This document shows positions 61,177 to 64,000 of a stretch of DNA of 64,000 nt, piece after piece. The notes below the pieces were generated by a model, which did no database searches, was not told where the DNA came from, and saw only the letters and a list, made by a program, of their open reading frames with translations. This DNA is from Bacteroidota bacterium (GTDB lineage Bacteria > Bacteroidota > Bacteroidia > Chitinophagales > Chitinophagaceae). Position 1 is the stretch's first letter, and each line of letters opens with the position of its first letter. The position numbers were made by a program, and so were the translations under genes. The stretch is taken from positions 80,106 through 144,105 of the forward strand of contig VBAT01000006.1 in assembly GCA_005884665.1 (NCBI GenBank). The letters run 5' to 3'.

Positions 61177-61536
61177 TTATTGACCGGCCAGAGATTGCTG
61201 AGACGTCTTTACAATTTTGGTTAGGATATTTATAATGTGATCGATTTTTGTCAGGTGACCCGAATAGTCATGTTTTACAATTTGACTTTTGTCTAAAAGC
61301 CTTAGCCAATATTTCGTTTCTCTAACCTCTTTGGAAGCGATAGACATTTTCATTATAAAATCTCTCTTAGTTTGTGCAGCATTTCCTTCTTCTACATTAG
61401 CCCCAATACTAGTCGCGCTTTTAAGCAGTTGCTTTGAAATTACATATTCGTTGTGTTGTATCAGCATCTTATATAAATCGATGATCTGGATTGCGAAATC
61501 AAAAGTCAAACTCAGTATTTTATTATCTTCTTTCAT
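61177..61536 (-). CDS. four-helix-bundle protein (S23/IVS type)
   Basis: The 119 residues are nearly all helix, with DFAIQIIDLYKMLIQHNEYV, LLKSATSIGANVEEGNAAQT and KEVRETKYWLRLLDKS, the family pattern for the S23-like four-helix bundle. These small genes are scattered singly in Bacteroidota genomes and originally found in 23S rRNA intervening sequences; no biochemical role is known. It interrupts the preA-preT pair and is AT-rich. An intact relative of the frameshifted copy at 44103. Confidence 0.9.
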   Translation of the reverse strand: MKEDNKILSLTFDFAIQIIDLYKMLIQHNEYVISKQLLKSATSIGANVEEGNAAQTKRDFIMKMSIASKEVRETKYWLRLLDKSQIVKHDYSGHLTKIDHIINILTKIVKTSQQSLAGQ

Positions 61537-61595
61537 TTAAAATAATCTCTTCAATTTTTGAGGAAAGCCCTCATTCAACATTCAACATGCAACAT

Positions 61596-62939
61596 TCAAA
61601 ATAGTTTCAGGTACCTCAAAATAGCAGCGGCGCCATCTTTCCCCGCTTGCACAGCATCTACCACTTCTTTCCCGCCATTCACTGCATCGCCGCCGGCAAA
61701 TACTCCTTGAATATTGGTGGCCGAATTATTATCTATAACAATTTTTCCGTTCTTGTTGTCAAGGCTACTGCCTTTTACCAAATCTTCAAATGGAACTTGT
61801 CCTGCCGCTTTAATAACCATATCAACATCCAATGTGATGGTTTCACCTGTATCAACCGGTGAACGCCGGCCACTGATATCGGGCTCGCCAAGTTTCATCA
61901 CATGGCAGACCAGTTGTGTGACCTTTCCATTTACTCCTTTTACTTCTTTTGGCGCTGCCAGCCAGATGATCTCACAGCCATCGAGTTTGGCAATGTTCAA
62001 TTCATACTCAGTACAGGGCATTTCTTCCTGGGTTCTTCTATAGATCATTGTTACCTCCTTAGCCCCAAGCCGTTTTGCCTGCGTGGCAGCATCAATAGCC
62101 GTCATGCCCATACCGATCACAGCTACTTTATCACCAATGGGTATGGCTGAATAGCCTTTATCCCTGAGCTCATAAATGAATTTGATTGCATCAACAACCC
62201 CGAGAAGGTCTTCGCCGGGAATATCCAGTTGCCTTGCCACACCAACACCGATTCCCAGGTAAATGGCGTCATAATTTTGTTGCAAGTCACTAAGTGAAAG
62301 ATTTTTTCCCAGCTCCTGGTTATATTTTATTTCAATCCCGCCAATTGAAGTAATATAGTTCACCTCATCTTCGCAGAATTGAGGTGTTACTTTATAGGCA
62401 GCGATGCCATAAGTCATCAGGCCACCGCCTTTTTCTTCTTTTTCATAAATAGTCGCTTCGACTCCTTCTCTTGCCAATACATGGGCACAACTTAACCCGG
62501 CAGGTCCTGCTCCGACAATCGCCACTTTTTTTCCATTCGCCGGTTTACGTTCAAACAGCTGCCAGTTTTCCTGGAGAGCCTTCATAGTAGAATATTGTTG
62601 AAGTCTCGCGATTTGTATCGGTTCTTCTTCGAGTAAATTATAGACGCAGGCTCCTTCGCATAATTTCTCAACCGGGCAAACCTTGCTGCACCCTGCCCCC
62701 ATGATATTCGAGATGAAGATCGTGTGAGCCGAGCCTTTTACATTATCGGTTGAAATTTGCTTGATAAACTTCGGGATATTGATACTGGTGGGGCAACTCT
62801 TGGTACAGGGAGCGTCATAGCAAAACAGGCAACGATTCGCTTCAACTACGGCCGCAGTTTTATTTTCAAACGGCGGGCGTATGTCGCTGAAGTTTTGTTC
62901 GTATTGTTCCTTAGTTAACCTGTTATTAGTGATGGCCAT
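61596..62939 (-). CDS. preT: PreT-type NAD(P)-dependent oxidoreductase subunit
   Basis: Electron-entry subunit for dihydropyrimidine dehydrogenase. The N-terminal cluster domain has CLFCYDAPCTKSCPTSINIP and GAGCSKVCPVEKLCEGACV, then the FAD Rossmann site VGAGPAGLSCAHVLAREG and the NAD(P) site VIGMGMTAIDAATQAKRLGA, and the closing FAGGDAVNGGKEVVDAVQAG. 447 residues. GltD-like proteins look similar, but adjacency to preA supports PreT. The same strand and pathway as preA and the amidohydrolase. Confidence 0.93.
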   Translation of the reverse strand: MAITNNRLTKEQYEQNFSDIRPPFENKTAAVVEANRCLFCYDAPCTKSCPTSINIPKFIKQISTDNVKGSAHTIFISNIMGAGCSKVCPVEKLCEGACVYNLLEEEPIQIARLQQYSTMKALQENWQLFERKPANGKKVAIVGAGPAGLSCAHVLAREGVEATIYEKEEKGGGLMTYGIAAYKVTPQFCEDEVNYITSIGGIEIKYNQELGKNLSLSDLQQNYDAIYLGIGVGVARQLDIPGEDLLGVVDAIKFIYELRDKGYSAIPIGDKVAVIGMGMTAIDAATQAKRLGAKEVTMIYRRTQEEMPCTEYELNIAKLDGCEIIWLAAPKEVKGVNGKVTQLVCHVMKLGEPDISGRRSPVDTGETITLDVDMVIKAAGQVPFEDLVKGSSLDNKNGKIVIDNNSATNIQGVFAGGDAVNGGKEVVDAVQAGKDGAAAILRYLKLF

Positions 62940-63008
62940 GTGTGACTATGTTGAATTTTAAATGATGAATGTTGAATAATTGCTTCGTTGCGGTCGCAAT
63001 AATTCAAC

Positions 63009-63030
63009 ACCTGCCTGCCGGTAGGCAGGT
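63009..63030. repeat. 22-bp palindrome ACCTGCCTGCC-GGTAGGCAGGT
   Basis: Inverted repeat with 11-base arms that match at 10 of 11 positions, between preT and the amidohydrolase gene. Similar GC-rich small palindromes occur at 10830 and in the tRNA relic but with different sequence. No T-run follows. Confidence 0.6.
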
Positions 63031-63039
63031 TTAAAATAA

Positions 63040-63906
63040 TCAGAGTTCAACGAGCTTTCCATATGTTTCTGGTCTACGATCTCTGAAGAATTGCCAAACA
63101 CTTCTGACCTGTTCGATCATGTCGAGATCAAATTCTGCAATTAACAGTTCATCGTTGTCTTCACTTGCCTGCGCAAATATTTGCCCTCTTGGATCCACGA
63201 AATACGAAGAGCCATAAAATTTGCCGAGGTTCCAGGGCTTTTCCGTTCCCACACGGTTGATACAACCCATGAAATAACCATTGGCCGCAGCATGAGCAGG
63301 CTGTTCCAGTTTCCAGAGATATTGTGACAGGCCTGCAACCGTCGCTGAAGGATTATAAACGATTTCTGCCCCATTCAATCCAAGTATCCTCGCACCATCC
63401 GGGAAATGACGGTCATAACAGATATACACACCCACTTTTGCATACTTTGTCTGGAAAACAGGATATCCAAGATTACCCGGCTTGAAAAAAAATTTTTCCC
63501 AGAAACCCGATGTATGTGGTATATGGTTCTTGCGATACTTTCCGAGGTATTTTCCGTCAGCATCAATGACTGCTGCCGTATTGTATAAAACACCGGCTTG
63601 TTCCTTTTCATACATCGGTACGATCATGACCATATTGTACTTCTTGGCATAAGCTTGCATTCTTTCAGTGGTTGGACCGGGGATTGGCTCAGCGCTTTCA
63701 TACCAGGCCTTATCCTGTCCCGGGCAGAAGTAAGGCGTATTGAAGATTTCCTGCATGCAAAGGATCTGTACACCTTTTTTCCCTGCATCTTCGATCAGCG
63801 GGATATGCTTCTGAACCATTGCCTCTTTTATTTCCTCAATCGTTCCTTCGCCTTCGCTTTTCGGAAGACTCATTTGTATTAAACCGGACTTGATGATTCT
63901 CGCCAT
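63040..63906 (-). CDS. nitrilase-superfamily amidohydrolase, probable beta-ureidopropionase
   Basis: Carbon-nitrogen hydrolase of 288 residues. Its triad is Glu in ILCMQEIFNTPYFC, Lys in YLGKYRKNHIPH and Cys in VGVYICYDRHFPDGARILGL. Next to preA/preT it most likely cleaves N-carbamoyl-beta-alanine to beta-alanine, CO2 and ammonia, the last step of reductive uracil degradation. N-carbamoylputrescine amidase is an alternative of the same branch. The hydantoinase step is not encoded in this window. Confidence 0.88.
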   Translation of the reverse strand: MARIIKSGLIQMSLPKSEGEGTIEEIKEAMVQKHIPLIEDAGKKGVQILCMQEIFNTPYFCPGQDKAWYESAEPIPGPTTERMQAYAKKYNMVMIVPMYEKEQAGVLYNTAAVIDADGKYLGKYRKNHIPHTSGFWEKFFFKPGNLGYPVFQTKYAKVGVYICYDRHFPDGARILGLNGAEIVYNPSATVAGLSQYLWKLEQPAHAAANGYFMGCINRVGTEKPWNLGKFYGSSYFVDPRGQIFAQASEDNDELLIAEFDLDMIEQVRSVWQFFRDRRPETYGKLVEL

Positions 63907-64000
63907 TTCGCTAAGTTTAGAGTTTAGAGTTAAAAGTTAAGAGTTGCCCTTGTTGAAATATCTTTCCTTGGTCGTTATGATAATGCTTGAGAGCATTTTC
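63907..64000. other. right-edge intergenic sequence
   Basis: Begins with the word repeat GTTTAGAGTTTAGAGTT and ends with a short hairpin (AATGCT-TGAG-AGCATT, 63982-63997). No gene seen. Confidence 0.5.

Overview
The window looks like chromosome of a Bacteroidota bacterium, most likely family Chitinophagaceae. The signs are a PorW/SprE-like type IX secretion (T9SS) protein, a T9SS C-terminal sorting domain, Porin_10, HYC_CC_PP and DUF4397 families, S23-type four-helix-bundle genes, CarboxypepD_reg modules, and TAnnTTTG-type -7 promoter boxes instead of sigma70 boxes. No family assignment was checked against a database; all come from reading the translated sequence.

Layout. 1-8.1 kb: envelope genes (PBP1A and a PorW/SprE-like protein on minus; on plus a peptidase-less M23-type membrane stub, bactofilin, AtpZ, a small membrane protein and a SprT-like protease). 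8.2-15.7 kb: acetyltransferase, MuiA-like protein, alpha/beta hydrolase, sucC, a lipoprotein gene split by one in-frame stop, and purine nucleoside phosphorylase. 15.9-21.6 kb: a Porin_10 barrel, then a same-strand run of exported metal/thiol proteins (HYC_CC_PP, two HMA proteins, TlpA-like thioredoxin, outer-membrane barrel, two Cys-rich proteins). 21.9-27.9 kb: outer-membrane proteins, cupin, two small c-type cytochromes, LemA, dienelactone hydrolase. 28.2-36.8 kb: alpha-L-fucosidase, two DinB proteins, CBS protein, CorA, AraC regulator, KirBac channel. 37-41 kb: lepA and two exported unknowns.

41.1-48.3 kb is a minus-strand block for heptose and glycan synthesis (hddC-gmhB fusion, gmhA, hddA, two glycosyltransferases) headed by a DUF4199 protein and a dihydroorotase homologue that has lost its metal ligands. 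48.4-49.0 kb carries a tRNA-Pro cluster whose copies include two in which hairpin arms have been replaced by GC-rich palindromes. 49.2-57.7 kb: DUF4397 lipoprotein, a 1447-residue secreted PQQ-type sugar dehydrogenase with FnIII repeats and a T9SS tag, and an AsmA protein. 57.8-63.9 kb: reductive pyrimidine degradation genes (preA, preT, a nitrilase-family amidohydrolase), with an AT-rich Fic gene and two gene relics placed between preA and a duplicated preA 3' end.

The most unusual signals are the tRNA-Pro copies with palindrome-substituted arms, the 2-kb Fic/relic segment bounded by 47-bp identical copies of the preA 3' end, the thiol/metal gene run, and several neatly broken genes (in-frame stop, one-base frameshift, signal peptide without a standard start codon).
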